DNA of 64,000 nucleotides from Gammaproteobacteria bacterium (GTDB taxonomy: Bacteria > Pseudomonadota > Gammaproteobacteria > Eutrophobiales > Eutrophobiaceae): assembly GCA_028279365.1 (NCBI GenBank), contig JANQNX010000009.1:310001-374000 (forward strand). Direction: 5' to 3'. A program made the position numbers and the translations under genes. This document shows, in pieces, positions 26,207 to 36,958 of this stretch. Below the pieces are notes generated by a model. That model saw nothing but the letters and a program-made list of their open reading frames with translations, was not told the DNA's origin and did not search any database. The stretch's first letter is position 1, and the number at the start of each line of letters is the position of its first letter.

Positions 26207-27223
26207 TTAACTTTCTATGTCGGCTGAGTATTCGCCGGTACATGCCAGGCTATTACATTTTTCCCGATGCAGCAGTGCCTGGGTTGCTGCTTCAACATTT
26301 TCGGTTTTACCGCTCCAGGCATTGAGACAAGGTTCCTGCAGAGCACGACCGTAAGAGAAACTGAGTGGCCATGGCAAGTCAGGATAGGTCTTATTCATCG
26401 CATTTAAATGTGCGGTGGCAAGTTCAGCACTTTGTCCGCCAGATAGAAATACGATACCGGGCAATGATGCCGGTACGGTATTCAACAGACATTTTACGGT
26501 CATGTCCGCTACCGTTTGTACATCCGCCTGCGTCGGGCATTGTTTACCTGATATCACCATATTGGTTTTCAGGATCGTGTGTTCGTAAGCCACATCTTGT
26601 TGATAAAGTGTATTAAACAATGTGCTAAGTGTTCTTTCAGTTACGTCATAGCAGGTTTCAATAGTGTTATCGGCATCCATCAACACTTCCGGTTCGACCA
26701 TTGGTACGATACCGGCTTCCTGACACAATCCGGCATAGCGCGACAGTGCATGTGCGTTTGCATCGATGCATGCCTGTGTTGGAATACCCTCGCCGATAGT
26801 AATCACCGCTCGCCACTTGGCGAATTTCGCACCTAAAGATTTATATTCAGCTAAGCGATCACGTAAGCCGTCCAGTCCTTCCGTCACTTTTTCATTGGGA
26901 TGATTAGCAAAGTCTTTCGCACCGGTATCCACTTTAATCCCGGGCATAATACCTTGATCGATTAATGCTTTTGGAAACGGGGTGCCATCGCTGGTTGCCT
27001 GGCGAATGGTTTCATCAAACAGAATCATGCCGCTAATGTACTGATTACAATCCGGGGCAGTAATAAGTATGTCACGATAGGCGCGTCGATTTTCTTCTGT
27101 GGATTCGATGTTAATGGTATCGAATCGTTTTTTTATCGTGGGTGAACTCTCATCAATGGCGAGTATGCCTTTACCTTCAGCTACCATTGCCTTTGCTGTT
27201 GTTTCAAGTTCCGCTGCGCTCAT
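26207..27223 (-). CDS. fba: Fructose-bisphosphate aldolase class I
   Basis: A Schiff-base aldolase of 338 residues of the eukaryotic-like class I type. The N-terminus has KGILAIDESSPTIKKRFD and the lysine nucleophile is in HTILKTNMVISG, near residue 218. ISGMILFDETIRQ, FAKWRAVITIG and LSGGQSAELATAHLN also fit. It closes the tkt-gap-pgk-pyk-fba series. A good AGAGGA ribosome-binding site precedes the ATG. Class I here instead of the metal-dependent class II enzyme is known in several gammaproteobacteria. Confidence 0.94.
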   Translation of the reverse strand: MSAAELETTAKAMVAEGKGILAIDESSPTIKKRFDTINIESTEENRRAYRDILITAPDCNQYISGMILFDETIRQATSDGTPFPKALIDQGIMPGIKVDTGAKDFANHPNEKVTEGLDGLRDRLAEYKSLGAKFAKWRAVITIGEGIPTQACIDANAHALSRYAGLCQEAGIVPMVEPEVLMDADNTIETCYDVTERTLSTLFNTLYQQDVAYEHTILKTNMVISGKQCPTQADVQTVADMTVKCLLNTVPASLPGIVFLSGGQSAELATAHLNAMNKTYPDLPWPLSFSYGRALQEPCLNAWSGKTENVEAATQALLHREKCNSLACTGEYSADIES

Positions 27224-27306
27224 GATTGTTCCTCTCAGGTTTTACAATAGTTAAAGTGTTAGTGGGTTAATCGTGTCGTGAATAAATATACTGAATAACG
27301 TCTGTT

Positions 27307-28749
27307 TTATAGTGTATGTTCGAGGGCCTGACCAACCTGAATGATTTTCATATTGTTGGTCCCGCCGCGCCGACCGCGTAAATCACCTTTGGTGATGATG
27401 ACAAAGTCGCCATCTTTTACAACACCGAAGTCCAGTAAGATATCGATCATTTCCTTATTGGCTTCCAGTGGATCGGTATGGGTAATATCAAATTTTACCG
27501 GATAAACACCGCGATAGAGTGCAACCCGTCGACGGGTTGATGTATGCCGGGTAAACGCAAAAATAGGAATGCCGGAACTGATACGCGACATCCATAAACA
27601 TGTGCCGCCCGTTTCGGTAAGCGTACAAATTGCCTTAGCACCGATATGATTGGCTGAATACATGCTGGACATGGCAATGGCTTCTGCAATATTTTCAAAA
27701 CGCTGATTGATACGATGATCCGAGACCCTGACGCTGCGTTGTTTTTCCGCTTCTTCACAAATGCGCGACATCGCGCCGACGGCTTTATCAGGATAACGAC
27801 CAATACTTGTCTCGCCAGACAACATAACGGCATCAGTGCCATCAATCACCGCATTGGCAACATCAAACACTTCGGCACGTGTCGGTATTTTATTTTCAAT
27901 CATCGACTCCATCATTTGTGTCGCCGTAATGACCGCACGATCCATGTCTCTGGCCATCTTGATTAAACTCTTCTGCACTGGTGGTAAAGCAGCATCACCA
28001 ATCTCGACACCCAAATCGCCACGAGCAATCATAATCACGTCGGACTCTTCAATAATTTCCTCGATATGGTTGAGGGCTTCAGCACGTTCTATCTTGGCAA
28101 TAATGCGCGCCTGACATTTACACTCTTCCATCATCTTTCGTGCATGCCGAATATCTTCGGCATCGCGCGGGAAGGAAATGGCAACATAATCGACCTTGAT
28201 TTCGGTGGCATGTTTTAAGTCAGCAATGTCTTTTTCGGTTAGTGCGCTGGCTGACAAGCCACCGCCTTGAAGATTAATTCCTTTGTTATCGCTTAATATG
28301 CCACCGGTGATGACTTCGCACTCTATGATGTATTTCCCTACCGATTTAACATGAAATACGATTCTGCCATCGTCGACTAACAGGACGTTATCCGGCTTGA
28401 CGTCTTTAGGTAGGTTCTTATAACTGACGCCAACCTGTGTTTCATCACCAGCATCAGAGTCAAGTTGGGTATCTATTTTAAATATGTCGCCTTCTTTTAA
28501 ATTTACAGACTTATTTTTAAAACGTTCAATACGAATCTTGGGTCCTTGTAAATCAGCAATAACCGCAACTGCGTGTCGTCGTTTCAATGAGAGTTTGCGT
28601 ATTTCTTTCATACGCTTTTCATGTTCGGCATGGGTTTGATGCGAGTAATTCAGGCGAAACACATCAACGCCATCCGCGATCAGTTTTTCCAGCATGCCGG
28701 GTTGGTCAGTTGCAGGACCCAGGGTCGCAATGATTTTTGTTCTTCTCAT
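27307..28749 (-). CDS. pyk: Pyruvate kinase
   Basis: Makes pyruvate and ATP from PEP. The 480-residue protein begins RRTKIIATLGPATDQPGM. The active-site segment MIARGDLGVEIG with the catalytic Lys upstream in IIAKIERAEAL, and ATQMMESMI with RAEVFDVANAVIDGTDAVML, are intact. The C-terminal allosteric domain is present. It lies between pgk (62 bp) and fba (83 bp). Confidence 0.96.
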   Translation of the reverse strand: MRRTKIIATLGPATDQPGMLEKLIADGVDVFRLNYSHQTHAEHEKRMKEIRKLSLKRRHAVAVIADLQGPKIRIERFKNKSVNLKEGDIFKIDTQLDSDAGDETQVGVSYKNLPKDVKPDNVLLVDDGRIVFHVKSVGKYIIECEVITGGILSDNKGINLQGGGLSASALTEKDIADLKHATEIKVDYVAISFPRDAEDIRHARKMMEECKCQARIIAKIERAEALNHIEEIIEESDVIMIARGDLGVEIGDAALPPVQKSLIKMARDMDRAVITATQMMESMIENKIPTRAEVFDVANAVIDGTDAVMLSGETSIGRYPDKAVGAMSRICEEAEKQRSVRVSDHRINQRFENIAEAIAMSSMYSANHIGAKAICTLTETGGTCLWMSRISSGIPIFAFTRHTSTRRRVALYRGVYPVKFDITHTDPLEANKEMIDILLDFGVVKDGDFVIITKGDLRGRRGGTNNMKIIQVGQALEHTL

Positions 28750-28811
28750 GAGATGTTTTTTTATCCAGCTAATAGCGTAATCACCCGTTGTTAAAGCTTC
28801 ATGAACAACGA

Positions 28812-30023
28812 TTAGTATTCCCGTGCTTTTTCCATTGCAGCCCAGGACCTTGCCGCTTCTTCGAGGATTTCAATGGCTGGTAGTTTTTTCCCTTCCAGAA
28901 ATTCAAGGAACGCACCGCCACCGGTAGAGATGTAACTGATGTCGCTTATTACGCCAAACTTGCTTATCGCGGCGATGGTATCGCCACCACCCGCGATGGA
29001 ATAGGCGTCACTATTGGCAATGGCGTCAGCAAGATTTTTTGTGCCAGCACTAAATTGTTCAAACTCAAATACGCCCAGTGGTCCATTCCAGACAATCGTA
29101 TTTGCGTTAGTTAATATGTTGTTAAGCTGTTGGCTGGTTTCCGGACCTACGTCCAGGATCAGGTCGTCATCTTCAATGTCCGATAATAGTTTTGTTATCG
29201 CGGGTGTATTTTCATCAAATGCCTTACCGCAAACGACATCAACTGGCAGCGGAATATCACAGCCCTTTATTTTCGCCTGTTCTATCAGGTTTGCTGCTAC
29301 CTCGACCAGATCGGCCTCGAACAGCGAATTGCCGATATTATGCCCAGCGGCCTTCAAAAAAGTATTGGCAATACCGCCACCGACAATGAGCTGATCGACT
29401 TTATCGGAGAGTGTTTCCAATATAGTTAACTTGGTCGATACTTTGGCGCCGCCCACAATTGCAACCAGCGGTTTCTTGGCATCGCGCAGTGCTTTGGTTA
29501 AGGCTTTTAACTCAGCGATCAGTAAAGGGCCGGCAGCCGCTATTGCTGCATATTTTGCGACGCCATGGGTGGACGCTTGCGCGCGATGCGCAGTCGCAAA
29601 GGCATCGTTAATGTAAACCTGACAAAGCTGACCCATTTTACGAGAGAGCGCTTCATCGTTTTTGGTTTCGCCTGTTTCAAACCTGACATTCTCACACAGC
29701 ACAATGTCTTTATCAGACATATCGATACCATTCAGCCAGTCTTTAATAAGCGGTACGTCCCGACCCAGTAGCTCGCTTAAGCATTTTGCGATAGGTGCAA
29801 GTGAGAATGCCTCGTCGTACTGCCCTGCAACCGGGCGTCCGAGATGAGAAACCAGGATGATTTTTGACCCTGCCTCAAGCAATTGTTTTATTGTCGGTAA
29901 GCTGGCGCGGATGCGAGTGTCATCAGCCACCGCACCATCTTTCAATGGCACGTTGTAATCTTCACGGATAAGAACGGTTTTGCCCGAGAGGTCCAGATCA
30001 GCAATTTTTACCAGTATGGTCAC
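28812..30023 (-). CDS. pgk: Phosphoglycerate kinase
   Basis: A reversible kinase of glycolysis, 403 residues. Landmarks are REDYNVPLKDG near the N-terminus, LVSHLGRP, ENVRFETGETKND, the hinge VGGAKVSTKLTILE and the nucleotide loop GGGDTIAAISKFG. It is slightly longer than E. coli Pgk at the C-terminus (WAAMEKAREY). It lies 17 bp after gap, so the two are co-transcribed. Confidence 0.96.
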   Translation of the reverse strand: MTILVKIADLDLSGKTVLIREDYNVPLKDGAVADDTRIRASLPTIKQLLEAGSKIILVSHLGRPVAGQYDEAFSLAPIAKCLSELLGRDVPLIKDWLNGIDMSDKDIVLCENVRFETGETKNDEALSRKMGQLCQVYINDAFATAHRAQASTHGVAKYAAIAAAGPLLIAELKALTKALRDAKKPLVAIVGGAKVSTKLTILETLSDKVDQLIVGGGIANTFLKAAGHNIGNSLFEADLVEVAANLIEQAKIKGCDIPLPVDVVCGKAFDENTPAITKLLSDIEDDDLILDVGPETSQQLNNILTNANTIVWNGPLGVFEFEQFSAGTKNLADAIANSDAYSIAGGGDTIAAISKFGVISDISYISTGGGAFLEFLEGKKLPAIEILEEAARSWAAMEKAREY

Positions 30024-30040
30024 GTTTTTAGTCTAGTCGT

Positions 30041-31054
30041 TTATGATGCATTCATTAATGCAATGGTGGTATCGAGCATGCGATTGGAGAAGCCCCATTC
30101 ATTGTCATACCAGGCAACAACCTTAACCAGTTTACCATCGATGACTTTGGTCAATGATGCGTCATAGGTTGATGATGCCGGGTCATGATTAAAATCAATT
30201 GATACGAGTGGCGCGTCGTTATAGGCGAGTACACCTTTTAAGCTACCGTCGGCAGCGTCTTTTAACAATGCGTTGATTTCTTCAATAGTCGTCTCGCGGG
30301 CTGCAGAGAAACTCAGATCGACCATTGATACATTAATGGTAGGGACGCGTACGGCATAACCATCGAGCTTGCCATTTAATTCTGGCATAACCAGGCCTAC
30401 GGCCGCTGCGGCACCAGTCTTGGTCGGAATCATCGACATGGTTGCCGAACGTGCGCGTCGCAGGTCACTGTGATACACGTCGGTCAGGACCTGATCATTG
30501 GTATAGGCATGAATGGTGGTCATCACACCACTGAGTATTCCAATATGTTCATGTAAGACTTTTGCGAGGGGTGCCAGACAATTTGTTGTGCAGGATGCGT
30601 TTGAGATAACCGTATCTGACCCTTTGAGCACATCATCATTGACGCCATAAACGACGGTCGCATCAACATCATTCCCACCCGGTGCCGAGATAATGACTTT
30701 CTTAGCGCCACCTTCAAGGTGTGCCGACGCTTTGGCCTTGCTGGCGAAGAAGCCGGTCGACTCGTGTACTACATCAACGCCTAATTCACCCCAGGGTAAT
30801 TTGGCTGGATCGCGTTCTGATAACACACGCACTTTGTCACCGTTGACGATCATGTGATTGCCCTCGACGCTGATACTGCCTGGAAATTTTCCATGCGCAG
30901 TGTCATATTGTGTCAGGTGCGCGTTGGTATTTGCGTCACCCAAGTCATTAATTGCAACTATTTCGATTTCAGATGTGCGGTTTGATTCATAAACTGCACG
31001 TAAGATATTGCGGCCAATTCGACCGTAGCCGTTAATACCGACTTTTATTGTCAT
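30041..31054 (-). CDS. gap: Glyceraldehyde-3-phosphate dehydrogenase
   Basis: A 337-residue dehydrogenase. The Rossmann motif is [15 protein letters not shown], the acidic residue in AINDLGD favours NAD over NADP, and the catalytic Cys is in [12 protein letters not shown], near residue 155. The C-terminal [14 protein letters not shown] is conserved. The ribosome-binding site CGGAGT precedes the ATG. Its place after tkt and before pgk is conserved in several gammaproteobacterial groups. Confidence 0.96.
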   Translation of the reverse strand: MTIKVGINGYGRIGRNILRAVYESNRTSEIEIVAINDLGDANTNAHLTQYDTAHGKFPGSISVEGNHMIVNGDKVRVLSERDPAKLPWGELGVDVVHESTGFFASKAKASAHLEGGAKKVIISAPGGNDVDATVVYGVNDDVLKGSDTVISNASCTTNCLAPLAKVLHEHIGILSGVMTTIHAYTNDQVLTDVYHSDLRRARSATMSMIPTKTGAAAAVGLVMPELNGKLDGYAVRVPTINVSMVDLSFSAARETTIEEINALLKDAADGSLKGVLAYNDAPLVSIDFNHDPASSTYDASLTKVIDGKLVKVVAWYDNEWGFSNRMLDTTIALMNAS

Positions 31055-31096
31055 TGCTTTACTCCGCTCTGCTTTATTTAAAAATTATGTTTACTA

Positions 31097-33088
31097 TTAA
31101 AAACTATTGACCAGATCCGTCAGCGCCTTTTCTGTCAAATTGAAATGTTCAAATACATCTTTTGCTGGCGCAGATTCCCCGAAGGTATTAACGCCTAATT
31201 CTTTTCCATCAAGCCCGGTGTATTTTTTCCAGTAGTCAGTGACACCTGCTTCAATGGCGATTCGGTTTCGGCAAGTATCAGGTAAGACAGCGTTTTTGTA
31301 GTCTTCATCCTGCTGGTCGAATGTATCGGTGCTCGGCATGGAGACAACGCGAATATTTTTGCCATTGTCGTTAAGTTGATTGGCAACATTCACTGCCAGA
31401 CTGACTTCCGAACCGGTAGCGATGATGATGACATCCGGTTTTTGTCCGCTATCAATCAATATGTATCCGCCACGTTTGATGTTTGCAATTTGCTTGTCGT
31501 CTCTGACCATATGTGGCAATCCCTGACGAGAAAATAACAAACTTGTCGGACCGTCTTTATTTTCTATTGCCGCTTGCCAAGCAATGATGGATTCTACCGC
31601 ATCACACGGTCGCCACAATGCCATATTAGGCATCAGACGCAATGTTGAAGCTTGTTCGACGGCCTGATGCGTGGGTCCATCTTCACCCAATCCAATGGAA
31701 TCATGTGTGAACACAAAGATATTTCTTATCTTCATCAGTGCCGACATGCGCAATGCATTACGGGCATACTCCGAAAACATCAGGAACGTCCCCGAGTAAG
31801 GAATGAAGCCACCATGCAAAGCAATGCCATTATTGATGGCGGCCATGGCAAATTCACGCACGCCGTAAGAGATGTAGTTCCCTTGTTTATTTTCCCGGCT
31901 TATCATCCTGGAGCCTGACCAGTTGGTCAGGTTAGAACCAGTGAGGTCGGCTGAACCACCAATCATTTCGGTTAAGTGCTTGGCAAATGCTTCGATTGCA
32001 TTCTGCGATGCTTTGCGTGAGGCAATTGACTCAGCTTTTTCATTGACGGCATTGATAGCACTACTGACGATATTATCCCAATCACTGATTAAATCGCCTG
32101 ATAGTCGTCGTTGGAATTCTTCCGCCAGAGCAGGATAGGCTTGTTGGTAATCGGAAAACAGTGCTTGCCAGGCCTGTTCCGCTTGTTCGCCTTTAGCTCG
32201 CGCATTCCACGCGGCATAGTATTCATCAGGAACAACAAACGCGTCATGCTCCCAGCCAATCTTTTCGCGAGTCAGCGTTATTTCATCAGCGCCAAGTGGT
32301 GCGCCGTGGCTGGATTCTTTGCCAGCTTTATTGGGTGAACCCCAACCGATAATCGTTTTACAACAGATCAAACTGGGTTGTGATGTATGGGCTTTCGCCT
32401 CCGTAATCGCGACCTTAATCTTCTCTGGATCGTGACCATCAATATCGCGAATAACATGCCAGCCGTAGGCCTCAAAACGTGCTGCCACATCTTCGGTAAA
32501 CCAGCCATCAGTATCACCATCAATTGATATCTGATTACTGTCGTACAGAGCAATCAGTTTACCCAGGCCGAGTGTTCCCGCCAGCGAACAGGCTTCATGC
32601 GAGATACCTTCCATTAGACAGCCATCGCCAACCGTTACGTAGGTGTAGTGATCAACGATAGTAAAATCATCTTTATTGTAATTCGCTGCCAGTACGGATT
32701 CCGATAGAGCCATGCCGACTGCATTAGCCAGACCCTGGCCCAGTGGCCCGGTTGTGGTTTCTATCCCGGGCGCATAGCCGTATTCCGGGTGGCCTGGTGT
32801 TTTAGAGTGTAGCTGTCTGAAGTTTTTGATTTCTTCGATAGATAAGTCGTAACCACTGAGGTGTAGAAGAGAATAGACCAGCATCGAGCCATGGCCATTG
32901 GACATAATAAAACGGTCACGGTTTGCCCAATCTGGATTAGCCGGGTTGTGGTTGAGAAAGTCGTTCCACAGTACCTCGGCGATATCAGCCATACCCATCG
33001 GTGCGCCCGGGTGGCCTGATTTGGCGCGTTCAACCGCGTCCATGCTGAGTGCACGGATTGCGTTGGCAAGTTGCTGCCTGGATAACAT
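31097..33088 (-). CDS. tkt: Transketolase
   Basis: A thiamine-diphosphate enzyme of the pentose phosphate (or Calvin) cycle, 663 residues. Seen are [18 protein letters not shown], the ThDP motif beginning [24 protein letters not shown] in the pyrimidine domain and a complete C-terminal domain. A GGGGGAG ribosome-binding site precedes the ATG. The 290-base region upstream (33089-33378) carries a GCGAC-ATT-GTCGC stem and presumably the promoter of the tkt-gap-pgk-pyk-fba run. No RuBisCO or phosphoribulokinase gene is in the window. Confidence 0.96.
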   Translation of the reverse strand: MLSRQQLANAIRALSMDAVERAKSGHPGAPMGMADIAEVLWNDFLNHNPANPDWANRDRFIMSNGHGSMLVYSLLHLSGYDLSIEEIKNFRQLHSKTPGHPEYGYAPGIETTTGPLGQGLANAVGMALSESVLAANYNKDDFTIVDHYTYVTVGDGCLMEGISHEACSLAGTLGLGKLIALYDSNQISIDGDTDGWFTEDVAARFEAYGWHVIRDIDGHDPEKIKVAITEAKAHTSQPSLICCKTIIGWGSPNKAGKESSHGAPLGADEITLTREKIGWEHDAFVVPDEYYAAWNARAKGEQAEQAWQALFSDYQQAYPALAEEFQRRLSGDLISDWDNIVSSAINAVNEKAESIASRKASQNAIEAFAKHLTEMIGGSADLTGSNLTNWSGSRMISRENKQGNYISYGVREFAMAAINNGIALHGGFIPYSGTFLMFSEYARNALRMSALMKIRNIFVFTHDSIGLGEDGPTHQAVEQASTLRLMPNMALWRPCDAVESIIAWQAAIENKDGPTSLLFSRQGLPHMVRDDKQIANIKRGGYILIDSGQKPDVIIIATGSEVSLAVNVANQLNDNGKNIRVVSMPSTDTFDQQDEDYKNAVLPDTCRNRIAIEAGVTDYWKKYTGLDGKELGVNTFGESAPAKDVFEHFNLTEKALTDLVNSF

Positions 33089-33378
33089 TTATGACTCCCC
33101 CGGTTTCGCTCTAAGCCCTTTTTCAGGAAATTATCAGTATGAAAAATCGTATGGCGCGTTGCTACAGAAAATAAAACAGTAGTGAAAACTGCCAGCGTTA
33201 TGATTTTGAAAACATACTCACGGACAGGACAGACATTCGCCAGAAATAAAGCGCGACATTGTCGCTTAACTGATGGTTTCGGGCAAGATGAAAGCCTTTA
33301 AATTAAATAAATTCTGGGTATTTTTTTGTCTATTGTCAGGGTAATTTTGCAGAAAGATGTTGAACAGCAAGAAATAGC

Positions 33379-33933
33379 TTATTTTTTCCACTTTATAGAA
33401 CAGCCCATGCTGGGTATCTGCTCGGCAGGACCTTGACCGGTGTTGGCGATGTCTCGCATAGCTTCGAGCAAATCTCTACGGGCATCAGGTTTCATTTCTC
33501 CCATGCCCGTGTCATCCAGCCTGCCACGATATTGCAATTCCAGTTCCTTGTTATAGCCAAAGAAATCGGGTGTGCAAATGGCACCATATTGTTTTGCCAC
33601 TTGCTGGGTCTCATCTACCAGATAAGGAAACGGATAGTTGAATTGTTCGGCTATTTTTTTCATATTTTCGGTGGAGTCTTCCGGGTAATCATTTTGATCA
33701 TTAGACATGATAGCGACGCTGTTTATACCCATTGCCTTTAATTCAAGTGTGTCGGTTACCAGTCTTTGTTGTATGGCTTTGACATAGGGGCAATGATTGC
33801 AAATAAACATCACCAGCGTGCCATTCTTCCCGGTGCAGTCTTGCAAAGACCAGTGCTTGCCGTTTACATCAGGCAATTCGAAATCAAATGCTTTCTGTCC
33901 GAAATCACAGATGGGTGTTTCCATTAAAACCAT
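33379..33933 (-). CDS. Thioredoxin-family (AhpC/TSA-like) protein
   Basis: A 184-residue protein of the thioredoxin fold with N-terminal FDFELPDVNGKHWSLQD and the redox-type motif FICNHCPYVKAIQ near residues 43-55. A CxxC spaced as CNHC is typical of a widespread family often annotated as thioredoxin or redoxin domain protein. No signal peptide is visible, so it is probably cytoplasmic. The ribosome-binding site GAGG lies upstream of the ATG. Partner and substrate are unknown. Confidence 0.8.
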   Translation of the reverse strand: MVLMETPICDFGQKAFDFELPDVNGKHWSLQDCTGKNGTLVMFICNHCPYVKAIQQRLVTDTLELKAMGINSVAIMSNDQNDYPEDSTENMKKIAEQFNYPFPYLVDETQQVAKQYGAICTPDFFGYNKELELQYRGRLDDTGMGEMKPDARRDLLEAMRDIANTGQGPAEQIPSMGCSIKWKK

Positions 33934-34056
33934 TGTCTCTACCTCTTAATACTATTCCTGATAACGTGTATGAAAAATTTTTATGTGGCTTTAGGTGCGC
34001 TAGCGATAAAGAAACGATAGAATCCGCGCCTCAATAATCAAGTATACGGAATCACA

Positions 34057-35217
34057 ATGAGCGATAACTACCTTTTTACATCAGAATCAGTATCAGAAGG
34101 GCACCCTGATAAAGTTGCCGATCAGGTTTCGGATGCCGTTGTTGATGCGATTTTCAGTCAGGATACTAAGGGCAGAATCGCCTGCGAAACCATGGTTAAC
34201 ACCGGTATGGTGGTGTTATCAGGCGAGATTACCACCTCAGCCACTTTGGACTATCCGACGATAGCGCGCGACACTATTCGCGAAATTGGTTACACCTCAT
34301 CTGAAATGGGCTTTGATGCCGATAGCTGTGCGGTGATGGTGGCAATGGATAAGCAATCACCAGATATTGCTCAGGGTGTGAATGAAGGTGAAGGCCTGGA
34401 TTTGGATCAAGGTGCCGGTGACCAGGGTTTGATGTTTGGCTTCGCCTGTGATGAAACCGATGTGTTGATGCCGTTTCCGATTACCTACTCACATCTGCTG
34501 GTAAAGAAACAGGCCGAGGTCCGAAAGAGTGGCGGTTTGACCTGGCTGCGTCCTGATGCGAAATCGCAAGTCACTGTTGTTTATGAAAATGGTAAACCTG
34601 CCTCGATTGATACAGTCGTGTTATCTACGCAGCATGATCCAGACATTGAGTTCAACGAACTTGAAGAAGCTGTCATCGAACAGATAATCAAACCCGTATT
34701 ACCTGCCGACATTATTACCGATAAGACGCGATATCTGGTTAACCCTACCGGTCGATTTGTGATTGGCGGGCCAGTTGGCGATTGTGGTTTGACCGGCCGT
34801 AAAATTATTGTCGATACCTACGGTGGGATGGCAAGACATGGTGGTGGTGCATTCTCCGGCAAAGACCCTTCTAAAGTGGATCGCTCTGCTGCGTATGCTG
34901 CCCGATATGTGGCAAAGAATATTGTTGCAGCAGGCTTAGCTTCTCGCTGTGAAATTCAGGTCTCCTATGCGATTGGTGTGGCTGAGCCGACTTCTATTAG
35001 TGTGGAAACCTTCGGCACGGGCAAGGTTGAGGAAGTGAAATTGATCGAAGCGATTCGCGAGCACTTTGATTTAAGACCAAAAGGGATCATCGCGATGCTG
35101 GATCTGTTACGACCTATCTACGCTAAAACGGCGGCGTATGGGCATTTTGGACGACAAGATATTGAATTGCCTTGGGAAAAAACAGATAAGGCTGATGCCT
35201 TAAGTGCAATTGCCTAG
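34057..35217 (+). CDS. metK: S-adenosylmethionine synthetase
   Basis: Makes SAM from methionine and ATP; 386 residues. The N-terminal [36 protein letters not shown], and the loop [20 protein letters not shown] are diagnostic. It heads the methyl-cycle group metK-ahcY-metF. No SAM riboswitch was recognised upstream. 224 bp separate it from ahcY, and a SAH riboswitch occupies part of this. Confidence 0.97.
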   Translation: MSDNYLFTSESVSEGHPDKVADQVSDAVVDAIFSQDTKGRIACETMVNTGMVVLSGEITTSATLDYPTIARDTIREIGYTSSEMGFDADSCAVMVAMDKQSPDIAQGVNEGEGLDLDQGAGDQGLMFGFACDETDVLMPFPITYSHLLVKKQAEVRKSGGLTWLRPDAKSQVTVVYENGKPASIDTVVLSTQHDPDIEFNELEEAVIEQIIKPVLPADIITDKTRYLVNPTGRFVIGGPVGDCGLTGRKIIVDTYGGMARHGGGAFSGKDPSKVDRSAAYAARYVAKNIVAAGLASRCEIQVSYAIGVAEPTSISVETFGTGKVEEVKLIEAIREHFDLRPKGIIAMLDLLRPIYAKTAAYGHFGRQDIELPWEKTDKADALSAIA

Positions 35218-35341
35218 TTAATTCAATCTGCTGTTTAACGAAAATCGGTATTAGTATGGATTTCTGTTCAGTTTTAGACCTAATTCTTTTTTGAAACCAG
35301 TCGGCTGCGGGTTTATACTCCGCAGCCTAAATCAAATACGG

Positions 35342-35410
35342 TTCTGAGGAGCGTTGCAACGGATCACTTCCGCTAGGCTCAGGACTCTGAAAATTTCAAA
35401 CGACGCTCGC
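35342..35410 (+). promoter_or_regulatory. S-adenosylhomocysteine riboswitch
   Basis: The sequence CTGAGGAGCGTTGCAACGG, later TAGGCTCAGG and then AACGACGCTCGC, matches the SAH riboswitch consensus. P1 is CTGAG (35344-35348) with CTCAG (35378-35382). A small hairpin CGG...CCG sits inside. The pseudoknot is GAGCG (35349-35353) with CGCTC (35404-35408). It lies 31 bases before ahcY. Known members turn on ahcY expression when SAH builds up. Confidence 0.92.
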
Positions 35411-35441
35411 TTAAATTGTTTATGACTATAGGAGAAACAAG

Positions 35442-36857
35442 ATGAGCGTAGCAGCCACGTCTATTTCAAATGACTATCAAGTAGCCGATATCTCTCTGGC
35501 AGATTGGGGCCACAAAGAACTTCGTATTGCCGAGACAGAAATGCCCGGTTTGGTCAGCATCCGCGAAGAGTATGCCAGCGAGCAGCCTTTGAAAGGCGCA
35601 AGAATTGCCGGTTCTCTGCATATGACTATCCAGACAGCCGTGTTAATTGAAACTCTGCGCGCACTGGGTGCCGATGTGCGTTGGGCCTCGTGTAATATTT
35701 TTTCAACCCAGGATCATGCCGCAGCGGCAATCGCCGATCAGGGCATCCCGGTATTTGCTTACAAAGGTGAAAGTCTTGAAGAATACTGGGATTACACCCA
35801 CCGTATCATGCAGTGGTCTGATGGCGGCGCACCCAACATGATTCTTGATGATGGTGGTGATGCCACTATGTTGTTGATGCTGGGTACCAAGGCAGAGAAA
35901 GACATCTCGGTGTTGGGCAATCCCGGCTCGGAAGAAGAAAAATATCTGTTCGCAGCAATTAAGAGCAAATTAGCCGAAGATGGTGATTTTTATTCGCGCA
36001 CTTTGGCAAACATACAAGGTGTTACTGAAGAAACCACGACTGGTGTACAGCGTCTTTATCAAATGCAGAAGCGTGGTGAACTGCCATTTCCCGCCATCAA
36101 TGTTAACGACTCGGTCACGAAATCAAAATTCGATAATCTGTATGGTTGTCGTGAGTCCCTGGTTGATGGTATTAAGCGTGCGACTGATGTGATGGTGGCA
36201 GGTAAAGTTGCGCTGGTACTGGGTTATGGCGATGTCGGCAAAGGCAGCGCTCAATCATTGCGTGGTTTGGGTGCTACCGTCTGGATTACTGAAGTCGATC
36301 CAATCTGTGCCTTGCAGGCTGCAATGGAAGGCTATCGGGTGGTATGTCTGGAAGATGTCGTTGAGCAAATCGATATCTTTGTGACTGCGACCGGTAATTT
36401 CAACATCATTCGTCATGAGCATATGTTGAAAATGAAAGATCAGGCTATCGTTTGTAACATCGGTCACTTCGATAATGAGATTGATATCGCGAGCCTTGAG
36501 CAGTATGAGTGGGAAGAGATTAAACCACAGGTCGATCATGTTATTTTCCCTGATGGCAAACGCATCATTTTATTGGCGAAAGGGCGATTAATTAATTTAG
36601 GTTGTGCAACTGGCCACCCCAGCTTTGTCATGTCTAACTCATTCACTAATCAGGTATTGGCGCAAATCGAGTTATTTACCAAGGGCGATCAGTATCAAAA
36701 TGATGTTTACGTATTACCCAAACATCTTGATGAAAAGGTCGCTCGCTTGCACCTTGATCGTATCGGTGCCAAGTTGACGACATTGACCGAAGCCCAAGCC
36801 GATTATATCAATGTCAAAGTCGAAGGTCCTTACAAGCCTGAGCACTATCGTTATTAA
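35442..36857 (+). CDS. ahcY: Adenosylhomocysteinase
   Basis: Splits S-adenosylhomocysteine to adenosine and homocysteine, using bound NAD. With 471 residues it is the long bacterial type. Visible are [15 protein letters not shown], the NAD loop [28 protein letters not shown] and the C-terminal [13 protein letters not shown] strong AGGAG lies 7 bases before the ATG. It is directly controlled by the SAH riboswitch in its leader and recycles the product of SAM-dependent methylation for metF and methionine synthase. Confidence 0.97.
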   Translation: MSVAATSISNDYQVADISLADWGHKELRIAETEMPGLVSIREEYASEQPLKGARIAGSLHMTIQTAVLIETLRALGADVRWASCNIFSTQDHAAAAIADQGIPVFAYKGESLEEYWDYTHRIMQWSDGGAPNMILDDGGDATMLLMLGTKAEKDISVLGNPGSEEEKYLFAAIKSKLAEDGDFYSRTLANIQGVTEETTTGVQRLYQMQKRGELPFPAINVNDSVTKSKFDNLYGCRESLVDGIKRATDVMVAGKVALVLGYGDVGKGSAQSLRGLGATVWITEVDPICALQAAMEGYRVVCLEDVVEQIDIFVTATGNFNIIRHEHMLKMKDQAIVCNIGHFDNEIDIASLEQYEWEEIKPQVDHVIFPDGKRIILLAKGRLINLGCATGHPSFVMSNSFTNQVLAQIELFTKGDQYQNDVYVLPKHLDEKVARLHLDRIGAKLTTLTEAQADYINVKVEGPYKPEHYRY

Positions 36858-36881
36858 TCGATTTTCTTTGGAGTTAACTAT

Positions 36882-36899
36882 CCCGGGCTTTTGCCCGGG
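36882..36899 (+). terminator. GC-rich hairpin between ahcY and metF
   Basis: CCCGGGC-TTTT-GCCCGGG is a perfect 7-bp all-GC stem with a 4-base loop, 24 bases after the ahcY stop. It lacks a following T-run (GTGATGC follows). It may be a partial terminator or an mRNA stabiliser that lowers metF expression relative to ahcY. Confidence 0.5.
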
Positions 36900-36958
36900 G
36901 TGATGCTTCAGTTAAATCGATTCATCAATAATTTTGCTCAATATCTGGTAGGGCTGAT

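Noticed and set aside
33934..34056. SAM riboswitch ahead of metK
   Set aside because: No SAM-I, SAM-II or SAM/SAH aptamer pattern is visible in the 123-base gap.
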